NCBI GenBank assembly: GCA_012799755.1
Contig: JAAZKQ010000014.1
Span: 1-7,414 of the forward strand
DNA length: 7,414 bases
Direction of reading: 5' to 3'
DNA from: Lentisphaerota bacterium
GTDB lineage: Bacteria; Verrucomicrobiota; Lentisphaeria; Oligosphaerales; Oligosphaeraceae
Shown here piece by piece: positions 1 to 6,446 of this stretch. The translations under genes and the position numbers were made by a program. Under the pieces are notes generated by a model. It saw only the letters and a program-made list of their open reading frames with translations, was not told where the DNA came from and did no database searches. Within the stretch, counting starts at the first letter, position 1. Every line of letters begins with the position of its first letter.

Positions 1-17
1 AGCCTGCTCTCAAAAAA

Positions 18-45
18 ATCTGCGCAAATCTGCGACATCTGCGGA
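18..45. repeat. Short triple repeat, ATCTGCG type
   Basis: Three consecutive units of 9-10 bases begin with ATCTGCG, at 18, 28 and 37, and end in GCGGA before an A-rich stretch. I recall similar degenerate ATCTGCG triplets from intergenic DNA of many environmental bacteria, but their function is unknown to me. The piece lies just left of a fragment of the large repeat family. Confidence 0.6.
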
Positions 46-58
46 TAAAAAATGTCTG

Positions 59-80
59 TTATCAATGGGTGACCGCTTAC
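59..80 (+). repeat. Detached tail fragment of the 138-bp repeat
   Basis: The sequence reads TATCAATGGG followed by TGACCGCTTAC (70-80). It matches the distal tail of repeat copy C (TATCAACGAG then TGACCGCTTAC, ending 6394) and the reverse complement of copy E (7103 onward). None of the hairpin core is visible to its left, so this is either a truncated repeat or an independent occurrence of the tail. Confidence 0.6.
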
Positions 81-102
81 TCTCAGATGCTTTTCGTCTG
101 TC

Positions 103-127
103 GCCGGTGTTTGCGTCCGGCTTTTTT
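103..127 (+). terminator. Possible rho-independent terminator upstream of hsdR
   Basis: GCCGG (103-107) can pair with CCGGC (117-121) around a 9-base loop, followed directly by six T (122-127). The stem is short but all G/C. It could end transcription entering from the left of the window. Its short stem keeps confidence moderate. Confidence 0.4.
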
Positions 128-139
128 CGGCCATATTAA
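111..139 (+). promoter_or_regulatory. Weak sigma70-like promoter candidate for hsdR
   Basis: TTGCGT (111-116) and TATTAA (134-139) are separated by 17 bases and lie about 80 bases before the hsdR start. Only the TTG of the -35 and four of six -10 positions fit the consensus. The candidate also overlaps the possible terminator, so it is tentative. Confidence 0.2.
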
Positions 140-216
140 ACAGGCACATTCGTCGCACAAACAGCGATTTGGCTTTCAGGGTGAGAATCATCGGGAGATA
201 AACCGGGGTACAAACT

Positions 217-2562
217 ATGAGCACAGAAGCTGATGCCCGCATATTGATTGACAAGATGCTTGAGCAGGCTGGTTGGTGCATCACCAACAAGGCCCAGGTC
301 TCCACGGAGGAGGCCAGCGCCGATGGCCTCGCCGATTATCTCCTGAAGGATAGCCTGAGCCGGCCGCTGGCAGTTATTGAAGCCAAGCGCTTCGCCATTG
401 ATCCCTACAGCGCCAAGGAGCAGGCCAAGACCTATGCTTTGATGCTGAACGCGCCATTTGTCATCCTGAGCAATGGCCGGGAGCACTATTTCTGGGATTA
501 CGCCGATGGCGACGCCCGGCCGGTAATGGGTTTTCCCAGCCAGGCCGATCTCGAAAAGAGGGCCAACACCAAAATCCACCGCAAGGGCGACATCCGGCAG
601 AGCCTCGCGCTGCAACCCATGCCGCATCGTTTCTTTTACAAGGGCGAGGAGATTGAGGTTCGTCCCTATCAGCTTGCGTGTCTGAAAAAAGCGGATGAGG
701 CGCTTATCGCCGGCCGGCGGCGCATGCTTTTTGAAATGGGCACCGGCACGGGCAAAACCCTGACCATCGCCATGCTGATGAAGCGATGGCTGCAAGCGTC
801 CCTCATTTCCCGAGTGCTTTTTCTGGTTGACCGCATCAAATTGGCCAGACAGGCCAAGGAAACATTCGATGATTATCTGCGCGACTGGCCGACGGAGATC
901 CTTTTCGGCGGCAAGCGCGGTCTGGAAGGGCAAATCGTCGTCGGCACTCTGGACACCATTGCCTCCCAGCTCGGCGGCAACGGCTTCGGTCATGGCTATT
1001 TCGACCTTGTGGTCACGGACGAATGTCATCGCTCCATTTACAACACCCATCGGGCCACGCTCGGTCACTTTGACGCCATCCACATCGGCCTGACCGCCAC
1101 CCCGAATCCCGGAGAACTGCACTTCATCAGTGAGCACGAACGCCGCCTGGTGCGCAACACCTATATCTTTTTTGATTGCTGGGATGCGATAAAACAAGAG
1201 GGCCGGCCGACGTTTGAGTACGGCATCCAGAGCGGCATCAAGGATGGCTATCTCGCCAAGTATCGCATCTACCACGCCGAAAGCGTCCTGACCTACGAGG
1301 GCGCCGAGTGGGAGGGCGAGGAGATCAAACCCGGCGCCTGGGGTCGCGAGGTGGAATCCGAAGACCGGCTCAGGACGATCATTCAGGAATACTACGCCGC
1401 CGACGCAGAGCGGGCCAAGCTGCGGCCGCGCAAGACCATTGTTTTTGCGGTGTCGGAAAAACAGGCTTCCGTCCTTGAGCGTCTCTTCAATCAGCTGCTT
1501 TCCGATGAGGACTGCCTGCGCATTGCGGGGCAGATCAAGCGTTCGCCCGCCGAAGTGCGGCAGAGTTTTGCCAAGAAGATCACCTGCTACAGCAACAACG
1601 GCAATCCCGAGCCGATCATGGATGAATTCCGCTACGACCCGTTGCCGCTGGTGGCCGTATCCGTGGACATGCTTGATACCGGCTATGACCAGAAGGACAT
1701 TGAAAACCTGGTTATGCTGCGACCGACCAGGTCGTCCATCAAGTACGCCCAGATGCGCGGTCGCGGCAGCCGTCTCTGCCCGCAGATCGGCAAGGAGGAA
1801 TTCATCATCTACGACTTTGTGGGCAACTCGAAGCGCTTCAATGACCCCGGCGAGCGCTATGACAAACCGAAGCTGGTCGGCGTTGCACCCGCTTCAGCTG
1901 CCGCTAAAAGCGGCGAGGCTAAAGAAGGCGACACGCCAGAGCCGAAAAGCGGCGAGGACTATAGGAAAGGCGTTCGTGGCGACTTCCAGCTCATCGCCGA
2001 GGGATCGCTGGATGATGAAATCCGCGCGCGTGAGATCATCCTGGTCGGGCCCGAGGGCCTGGCCGTGGACCGCAAGACCTACCGCGCAGAATGGGAAAAG
2101 AAGGTGGCCGACCTCAGAAACAGCGATCCGGCGGTGGAAAAAATCTTCCGTGGCGAGGCACTGAGCGAGGAGGAATGGGAGGCGCTCGCGCGCCGTCTCA
2201 ATTCTCCGCGGCATTTCTTTAACGAAGAGAGCCTGCGTCGGGCCTTTGAGCAGCCCAGCGGCTCGCTCAGCGATTTCATTCGCGTGGCTCTGGGACTGGA
2301 TCGCTTTCTCTCCCGCGAGGAACGCATTGAGAAGGCGTTCAACACCTGGGTCTCGGAGCACTCCAGCAGCATCAATCCGGCGCAAGCTCAGATGCTGCGC
2401 CTGCTCAAGGCGCGGGTGATGACCGGCGAGGAGATCACCATGCGTCTCTTCAGCCAGCCGCCTTTCTCCCTCTGGGGCGGCCTGACCCGCATGGAACAGC
2501 TTTTCGGCAAGGAACGCCTGCTGGCAATGGTTGAGGAACTCAACGCCCTGCTGGTGGCGTAA
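217..2562 (+). CDS. hsdR: Type I restriction enzyme R subunit (HsdR), EcoEI/EcoAI-like
   Basis: This 781-residue motor and nuclease subunit of a Type I restriction complex would use ATP to pull DNA past the bound HsdM2S core and cut unmethylated DNA at a distance. The N-terminal nuclease shows D40, E55-A-K57 and a Q69xxxY73 motif, the PD-(D/E)xK pattern of HsdR. The SF2 helicase follows: RPYQ (149-152), Walker A GTGTGKT (175-181), DECH (268-271), GLTATP (291-296) and QMRGRGSR (512-519). An alanine/lysine/glycine-rich linker (about 556-583) precedes the helical C-terminal part that resembles the EcoEI-type HsdR C domain. The length fits the EcoAI/EcoEI group (about 800) rather than EcoKI (about 1170). 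The start is the first ATG before the conserved nuclease domain, with a modest GGGG upstream. All motifs look intact. The partner genes lie downstream after a 538-base gap. Confidence 0.95.
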   Translation: MSTEADARILIDKMLEQAGWCITNKAQVSTEEASADGLADYLLKDSLSRPLAVIEAKRFAIDPYSAKEQAKTYALMLNAPFVILSNGREHYFWDYADGDARPVMGFPSQADLEKRANTKIHRKGDIRQSLALQPMPHRFFYKGEEIEVRPYQLACLKKADEALIAGRRRMLFEMGTGTGKTLTIAMLMKRWLQASLISRVLFLVDRIKLARQAKETFDDYLRDWPTEILFGGKRGLEGQIVVGTLDTIASQLGGNGFGHGYFDLVVTDECHRSIYNTHRATLGHFDAIHIGLTATPNPGELHFISEHERRLVRNTYIFFDCWDAIKQEGRPTFEYGIQSGIKDGYLAKYRIYHAESVLTYEGAEWEGEEIKPGAWGREVESEDRLRTIIQEYYAADAERAKLRPRKTIVFAVSEKQASVLERLFNQLLSDEDCLRIAGQIKRSPAEVRQSFAKKITCYSNNGNPEPIMDEFRYDPLPLVAVSVDMLDTGYDQKDIENLVMLRPTRSSIKYAQMRGRGSRLCPQIGKEEFIIYDFVGNSKRFNDPGERYDKPKLVGVAPASAAAKSGEAKEGDTPEPKSGEDYRKGVRGDFQLIAEGSLDDEIRAREIILVGPEGLAVDRKTYRAEWEKKVADLRNSDPAVEKIFRGEALSEEEWEALARRLNSPRHFFNEESLRRAFEQPSGSLSDFIRVALGLDRFLSREERIEKAFNTWVSEHSSSINPAQAQMLRLLKARVMTGEEITMRLFSQPPFSLWGGLTRMEQLFGKERLLAMVEELNALLVA

Positions 2563-2580
2563 AAGCCCAGCCATTTTTAA

Positions 2581-2610
2581 CCACGAACCCCACGAAAAGA
2601 CACGAAAATT
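2581..2610. repeat. Short triple repeat, CACGAA type
   Basis: Three 10-base units contain CACGAA at 2582, 2591 and 2601, and the array runs into an A/T stretch. It starts 18 bases after the hsdR stop. Similar CACGAA strings are familiar to me as intergenic repeats of environmental bacterial genomes, with no known role. Confidence 0.6.
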
Positions 2611-2691
2611 TTTTATAGGGATTGTTGCTTCGATGGATGGAATGGTACGCGGATTTGCGCTTTGGTTTGTTGTTTTCTCCGATTGCTTGGT

Positions 2692-2749
2692 GTCCTTGGC
2701 GCTCTTGGCGGTTGGTTCTTCTTCATTGAACCGCCAAGACGCCAAGGAC
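2692..2749. repeat. Inverted repeat with 21-bp arms, CGCCAAG type
   Basis: The arm at 2692-2713 (GTCCTTGGCG followed by CTCTTGGCGGTT) pairs with the arm at 2729-2749 (AACCGCCAAG followed by ACGCCAAGGAC), leaving one bulged C and a 15-base loop. Each arm is itself made of 9-base CGCCAAG units, and a third unit (CGCCAAGG) follows the right arm. No T-run follows on either strand, so an ordinary rho-independent terminator is unlikely. It could still form a strong RNA hairpin between hsdR and hsdM. Confidence 0.75.
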
Positions 2750-2814
2750 GCCAAGGGAACGTTTTAGCATCTTCCACCACCGAAAAAGCAAAGGAGTCGT
2801 AAAAAAATTAAGGC

Positions 2815-2847
2815 AACAGTTCTGGAATTGTTCCAAGCTGTTTTTTT
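2815..2847 (+). terminator. Rho-independent terminator candidate
   Basis: AACAG (2815-2819) pairs with CTGTT (2838-2842), and TGGAA (2823-2827) pairs with TTCCA (2831-2835) around a TTG loop. U-G and U-A pairs join the two helices, with one bulged C at 2822. A run of seven T (2841-2847) forms the end of the stem and continues past it. It would end an hsdR transcript about 250 bases after its stop and separate it from hsdMS. Confidence 0.5.
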
Positions 2848-2907
2848 GCAATAGATTTTCTGTATGGGCAACAGATGGCAGCATGTGTGTTGCATGAATG
2901 CATGATT

Positions 2908-2992
2908 GCGCCGTAGGCGCTTAACCATGCTTAACCCCAGGCTTCAGCCTGGGGTGGGAGAAACCCCAAAATCAGGCGCCTTGGAAAGGCGC
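2908..2992 (+). repeat. Structured repeat copy A (85-bp core, no tail)
   Basis: H1 is GCGCC-GTA-GGCGC (2908-2920). A TTAACCATGCTTAA spacer follows, then H2 (2935-2954, CCCCAGGC-TTCA-GCCTGGGG). ACCCC (2963-2967) can pair with the GGGGT at 2951-2955 instead of H2 forming. H3 is GCGCCTT-GGA-AAGGCGC (2976-2992). The core is exactly 85 bases, as in copies C, D and E. No match to the tail of copies C and E is visible beyond it. It ends 108 bases before the hsdM start, so it may sit in the hsdM leader. Confidence 0.9.
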
Positions 2993-3089
2993 TACAGAAA
3001 ACCGAGAAAAGGAACCGAGAATGTAAATTTAATTTCTGTACACCTCCAAAGAGTACGCAAAAAACGCGAAATTGTGCGATTAGTACGAC

Positions 3090-3094
3090 AAGGA
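3090..3094 (+). promoter_or_regulatory. Ribosome binding site fixing the hsdM start
   Basis: AAGGA ends 6 bases before the ATG at 3101. It supports that ATG over an upstream in-frame TTG at 2906, which would translate repeat copy A as protein. Confidence 0.7.
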
Positions 3095-3100
3095 TTCCCG

Positions 3101-4630
3101 ATGGATAGCGGTCAACTGCAAAATACCCTGAAGTCCCTCTGTAAAGTGATGTGGGACAACAATGTCACCAACCCCATTACTTATGTGACGCAAATCTCCT
3201 ACCTGCTTTTTCTGAAGATGCTGGAGGAAATGGACCACGAGCAGCAGGAGGCCGGCAGCGGCAATTACCGCAGTCTCTTCGGCAAATTCCGGGATGGCGA
3301 CGAGGAACTTGATTTCGATCCGCTGCGCTGGAGCGTGCTCAGCTCCAATCCGGACAACGAGGCCATGCTGCGCACGCTGCGTGACACGCTGCCGCTGCTG
3401 GCCAGGCATCCCGAGCTCTCCCAGGGAGCGCGGGCTATTTTCCGCAACGCCGCCATCGTCATTCCCAACGGGGCGACGCTGCGGCGAGCGGTGGACATCA
3501 TCGCGCCCATCTCATTTCTCGGCATGGACGCCGATGTCAAAGGCGACCTCTTCGAGTACCTGGCCAGCGAGTTGGGCGGACAGAAGAAGGCGGCCCAGTT
3601 CCGCACGCCGCGCCATTTGATCCGGGTGCTGACCCGGATGGTTGATCCCAAGATCGGCGGCAGCATCTGCGACCCGGCCTGCGGCTCCGGCGGCTTTCTG
3701 ATTGCCGCCTACGAGCACATACTCCTCGCCAATACCAGCCCGGAATTCATCAGGGAAAAGCTGTCGCCCGATGGCGTGCTGCGCAAGATCGGCATCGGTG
3801 ACAAGCTCAGCCGCGCCCAGTGGGACTTCCTGCAAACCGGCGCCTTCTACGGCTTTGATGGCGATCAGGACATTCTGCGCATGGCCGCCATGAACGCCAT
3901 GCTCCATGGCTTTGATCACTGCCCCATCGTCCAGCGCGATTCCATCTGCGGCGGCGAAGACAAGTGGGACGACATTCAATTTGACTACATCCTGGAAAAT
4001 CCGCCTTTCTCCGGTTCGCGAGGCGACGCCAAGCGCTCGCTGCGCATCGAAAAGGGTGACAAGTATGTCCTCTTTCTGGCCCATGCCCTGCGCAGTCTGC
4101 GGCCCGGCGGCACGGCCGGCATCATCTTCCCCAACGGCATCCTTTTCGGCGATACCGGCAGCCATCTCACCGTCAAGGAACGGCTGCTGCGTGAGTTCGA
4201 CTTGCAGGCGGTGGTAATCCTGCCCAAAGGGATGTTCGAGCCCTACACGCCCAATCCCACCTGCTTCTTTGTCTTCCGCAATAGCGGCAAGCCGACGGAA
4301 AAAGTCTGGTTCTTCAAGGTGGACGGCGACGGCTCATCCCTTGCCAAGGCCCGCAAATTCGGCAGTCAGTACCGCAATGACTTCCCCGATTTGCTGGCCA
4401 TGTGGCCGGAGCGCAAAACCGAGGAAGGCCGCGCCTGGCTGGTGCCGGCGCAGCAGATCATTGACAAGGGCTACAACATGACTCTCTCCGCCCTCGGCCT
4501 GATTGAAGCGGAGACGGTCGAATACGCCGAACCGGAAGAAATCCTCGCCTCAATCGCCACCAAGGAGGAACGCATCCTGGAGCTGATTGGCGAAATGCAG
4601 GAACTGCTGGCGGGAGGGAGTGGGGAATGA
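3101..4630 (+). CDS. hsdM: Type I modification methylase subunit (HsdM), N6-adenine
   Basis: This 509-residue protein would transfer a methyl group from S-adenosylmethionine to adenine N6 in the site chosen by HsdS, and forms the M2S core with it. A helical HsdM N-terminal region (about 5-135) is followed by the methylase domain. That domain has AQFRTPRHLI (165-174), the AdoMet-binding motif DPACGSGGFL (191-200), a FYGFDGDQD segment (249-257) and the catalytic NPPF (300-303), then FPNGILFGD (343-351). The length is close to EcoAI-type HsdM (about 490). The open frame extends upstream into repeat copy A, but the good AAGGA and the conserved MDSGQLQ start place the beginning at 3101. It overlaps hsdS by four bases (ATGA), implying coupled translation. 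Base composition is GC-rich like hsdR. No missing key residue was noticed. Confidence 0.95.
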   Translation: MDSGQLQNTLKSLCKVMWDNNVTNPITYVTQISYLLFLKMLEEMDHEQQEAGSGNYRSLFGKFRDGDEELDFDPLRWSVLSSNPDNEAMLRTLRDTLPLLARHPELSQGARAIFRNAAIVIPNGATLRRAVDIIAPISFLGMDADVKGDLFEYLASELGGQKKAAQFRTPRHLIRVLTRMVDPKIGGSICDPACGSGGFLIAAYEHILLANTSPEFIREKLSPDGVLRKIGIGDKLSRAQWDFLQTGAFYGFDGDQDILRMAAMNAMLHGFDHCPIVQRDSICGGEDKWDDIQFDYILENPPFSGSRGDAKRSLRIEKGDKYVLFLAHALRSLRPGGTAGIIFPNGILFGDTGSHLTVKERLLREFDLQAVVILPKGMFEPYTPNPTCFFVFRNSGKPTEKVWFFKVDGDGSSLAKARKFGSQYRNDFPDLLAMWPERKTEEGRAWLVPAQQIIDKGYNMTLSALGLIEAETVEYAEPEEILASIATKEERILELIGEMQELLAGGSGE

Positions 4631-5817
4631 GTGAATGGCCGCTTCGAAAACTGGGTGATGTTGCTGAAATAGTTTCTGGTGCAACTCCAAAAACGAATAA
4701 CCCTGAGTATTGGGATGGCGACATTTTATGGGCTACGCCAAAAGATCTTGGTCAGCTTAAAGAAATTGAGATCGAAGATACTGAACGGAAGATCACTCAA
4801 GCCGGTTACGAAAGTTGTTCGACTAGATTATTGCCGGTTGGTTCTGTTCTACTCTCAAGCAGAGCGCCGATTGGCCATTTGGCAATAAACACAAAACCGA
4901 TTTGCACGAATCAGGGTTTCAAGAGCTTCATCCCCAAGGATGGCCTTTACAACAGGTATCTCTACTGGGTGCTGAAATTTTCTGTCCCAGAACTTCGAAG
5001 CTTGGGACGTGGATGTACTTTTGAGGAAATTTCAAAAGGGATTGTTGAATCCTTTAAAATACCTGTGCCACCCCTCGCCGAGCAACGCCGGATCGTGGCG
5101 CGGATTGAGGAGCTGACCCGCCGCGCCGAAGAGGCCCGGAAGCTGCGGCAGGAGGCGGTGGATCAAGCTGCCAGGCTGTTTTTCCATGTAAGACGGAACA
5201 TATACCAATCACTTTTGGCAGACTTTCCTACAAAGCCGCTTGGCAAGTGCGGTGAGGTGTTGGGAGGCGGAACGCCCTCGAAACAACGAGATGACTTCTG
5301 GAATGGCGACATTCCTTGGGTTGCCCCCAAGGAGATGAAAACCTTTCGAATTGCGACGTCTTCCATGCACATCACCGAAGCAGCGATTTCTGAATCCTCC
5401 GCCAAGCTTATCCCGGCCCATTCCGTACTCTTCGTCGTCCGCGGAATGATATTGGCCCGCTATGTTCCTGTTGCTGTTTCCGATGTGCCGTGCGCAATTA
5501 ATCAGGACATGAAAGCCATCGTGCCGGCCAAGGGAATCTTGGCCGATTACCTCGCTCACATGCTTTGGGGGGCTAACGATATTTTGCTGGGGAGGATTGA
5601 GACGGCCGGCCACGGAACCAAGAAACTTGAAACGCCAGCCTGGAGCAACCTCGACATACCCTTGCCGGACATCGCAAAGCAGGAAGCTGTCATCAAAGAA
5701 CTGACAGCCTTCCAGGAAAAACTCACGGAGCTGGAATCACTGCAAGCAGAAACGGCAGCTGATCTCGAAGATTTCCAGTCCTCCCTTCTTGCCAAGGCTT
5801 TTCGTGGGGAGCTGTAG
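4627..5817 (+). CDS. hsdS: Type I specificity subunit (HsdS) with two recognition domains
   Basis: This 396-residue protein would choose the DNA site and hold two HsdM subunits. Two target recognition domains are visible: TRD1 (about 1-148, with WDGDILWATPKD at 29-40) and TRD2 (about 203-345, with WNGDIPWVAPKE at 225-236). Each is followed by a coiled-coil spacer, LAEQRRIVARIEELTRRAEE (150-169, continuing to about 184) and a C-terminal one (about 350-396) ending AKAFRGEL, a typical HsdS ending. Both half-sites should therefore be read, giving a bipartite target that cannot be predicted here. TRD1 is AT-rich (rows near 4681-4800 are roughly 37-47% GC) while the central coil around 5101-5160 is about 73% GC. 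That sharp break suggests TRD replacement by recombination. No second hsdS or inverted TRD copy is in the window. Confidence 0.95.
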   Translation: MSEWPLRKLGDVAEIVSGATPKTNNPEYWDGDILWATPKDLGQLKEIEIEDTERKITQAGYESCSTRLLPVGSVLLSSRAPIGHLAINTKPICTNQGFKSFIPKDGLYNRYLYWVLKFSVPELRSLGRGCTFEEISKGIVESFKIPVPPLAEQRRIVARIEELTRRAEEARKLRQEAVDQAARLFFHVRRNIYQSLLADFPTKPLGKCGEVLGGGTPSKQRDDFWNGDIPWVAPKEMKTFRIATSSMHITEAAISESSAKLIPAHSVLFVVRGMILARYVPVAVSDVPCAINQDMKAIVPAKGILADYLAHMLWGANDILLGRIETAGHGTKKLETPAWSNLDIPLPDIAKQEAVIKELTAFQEKLTELESLQAETAADLEDFQSSLLAKAFRGEL

Positions 5818-5819
5818 GC

Positions 5820-5885
5820 ATGACGCAGAAGCTCATTCAGATTCCGACCCTGAACGACAGGCCGTATGATTTCTTGGCAATGTGT
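5820..5885 (+). other. 21-codon open frame directly after hsdS, possible gene remnant
   Basis: An ATG two bases after the hsdS stop opens a frame that begins MTQKLIQIPT and ends in TGA at 5883-5885. I recognise no family. The tight spacing would suit a further operon gene cut short, but a frame this short often occurs by chance and no continuation was found. Confidence 0.15.
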
Positions 5886-5998
5886 GAAATCTTGTGATAG
5901 ATAGAGAGACTTGACACAATGGTTCTGGCGCCTCGGGCTGCGCTGCAGGGCTCGACTATGCTCTGGGTAGACATAACTTCATGTTCTGGCGTCTTGAA

Positions 5999-6074
5999 GC
6001 GCCGTAGGCGCTTAACCATGCTTAACCCCAGGCTTCAGCCTGGGGTTAAGCATGGTGGTGCCCTTACAGGGCAA
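5999..6074. repeat. Structured repeat copy B, head-to-head form
   Basis: The left half is a standard plus-oriented H1 (5999-6011), spacer and H2 (6026-6045). To the right of H2 the spacer appears again in reverse (TTAAGCATGGT), so 6015-6034 and 6037-6056 form a perfect 20-bp-arm palindrome around TC. An H3-like hairpin follows (TGCCCT-TAC-AGGGCA, 6059-6073) whose TAC loop matches the minus orientation. The copy looks like a plus repeat fused to a minus one at H2. Confidence 0.85.
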
Positions 6075-6125
6075 GCCACGCGCTATGGGGCAGACCATGC
6101 GCTACGGGGCAAGCCATGCGCCACA
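6069..6125. repeat. 19-bp tandem repeat, three units
   Basis: Units at 6069-6087, 6088-6106 and 6107-6125 all begin GGGCA and share a GCCAYGCGCYA-like body. GCTACGGGGC inside the array resembles the reverse of H1 (CCTACGGCGC), so it may be an expanded, decayed piece of the structured repeat. Confidence 0.7.
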
Positions 6126-6136
6126 GCCTTTTAAGC

Positions 6137-6159
6137 GTAACCGGTCACTCATTGATATT
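6137..6159 (-). repeat. Decayed tail of the structured repeat
   Basis: GTAACCGGTCACTC then ATTGATATT resembles GTAAGCGGTCACCG then ATTGATATT of copy E (7103-7125), in the same minus orientation but with several changes. It follows the 19-bp tandem array. Confidence 0.5.
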
Positions 6160-6257
6160 TGCAGCCTCAGCAAGCTGCACCAGGCCCGTCCTCTCCCGGT
6201 CGCGCAGCAGGTTTTCTGTCTGCGGCGTCAACAAAATGTCAGCAAATGGACATCTTT

Positions 6258-6395
6258 GCGCCGTAGGCGCTTAACCATGCTTAACCCCAGCCTTCAGGCT
6301 GGGGTGGAGGGTGCCCCATGAGACAGTGCCTTGTAAAGGCACACCAGCTGACAAAGACTGCCGACACGACCGGTATCAACGAGTGACCGCTTACC
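6258..6395 (+). repeat. Structured repeat copy C, full 138 bp, left of transposase
   Basis: H1 (6258-6270), a 14-base spacer, H2 with the swapped tip (6285-6304), alternative partner GCCCC (6313-6317, one G-U pair with GGGGT at 6301-6305) and H3 GTGCCTT-GTA-AAGGCAC (6326-6342) form the 85-bp core. A tail then runs to TGACCGCTTACC (6384-6395). It aligns along its whole length with copy E in reverse complement, and both measure 138 bases. Confidence 0.9.
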
Positions 6396-6446
6396 TTTTG
6401 AGCAGCCTGTTGTGGAAAATTTGCAAAGGGAGAATTTCGGTTATAT

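Larger units (their letters stand above)
2563..3100. other. Repeat-filled gap between hsdR and hsdM
   Basis: No credible gene lies here. From left to right the gap holds a CACGAA triple repeat, about 80 bases without clear features, a long inverted repeat of CGCCAAG type, a terminator-like hairpin, and repeat copy A. About 100 bases then lead into the hsdM ribosome binding site. Short open frames here read through repeats and resemble no protein. Confidence 0.7.

Noticed and set aside
136..1275. 379-codon open frame on the minus strand inside hsdR
   Set aside because: It is a shadow of the GC-rich hsdR reading frame, with no recognisable domain, and hsdR shows all family motifs in order.
2692..2749. 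Terminator at the CGCCAAG inverted repeat
   Set aside because: The stem is strong but neither strand has a T-run after it.
1894..2754. 286-codon minus-strand open frame at the hsdR end
   Set aside because: It runs through the hsdR coding sequence and both short repeats, and its N-terminus is repeat-derived.
2531..2767. 78-codon open frame across the CACGAA and CGCCAAG repeats
   Set aside because: It consists of repeat-encoded peptide (NHEPHEKT, RQDAKDAK), a familiar false gene type.
2906..3100. N-terminal extension of hsdM from a TTG at 2906
   Set aside because: It would translate repeat copy A (peptide LNPRLQPGV). The ATG at 3101 has a proper AAGGA and begins the conserved HsdM sequence.
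5909..5937. TTGACA promoter after hsdS
   Set aside because: A perfect -35 occurs at 5909-5914, but there is no -10-like sequence 16-18 bases downstream and no gene to drive.
6052..6321. 89-codon open frame over copies B and C
   Set aside because: It reads the repeat cores (LNPSLQAGV) and has no ribosome site or domain.
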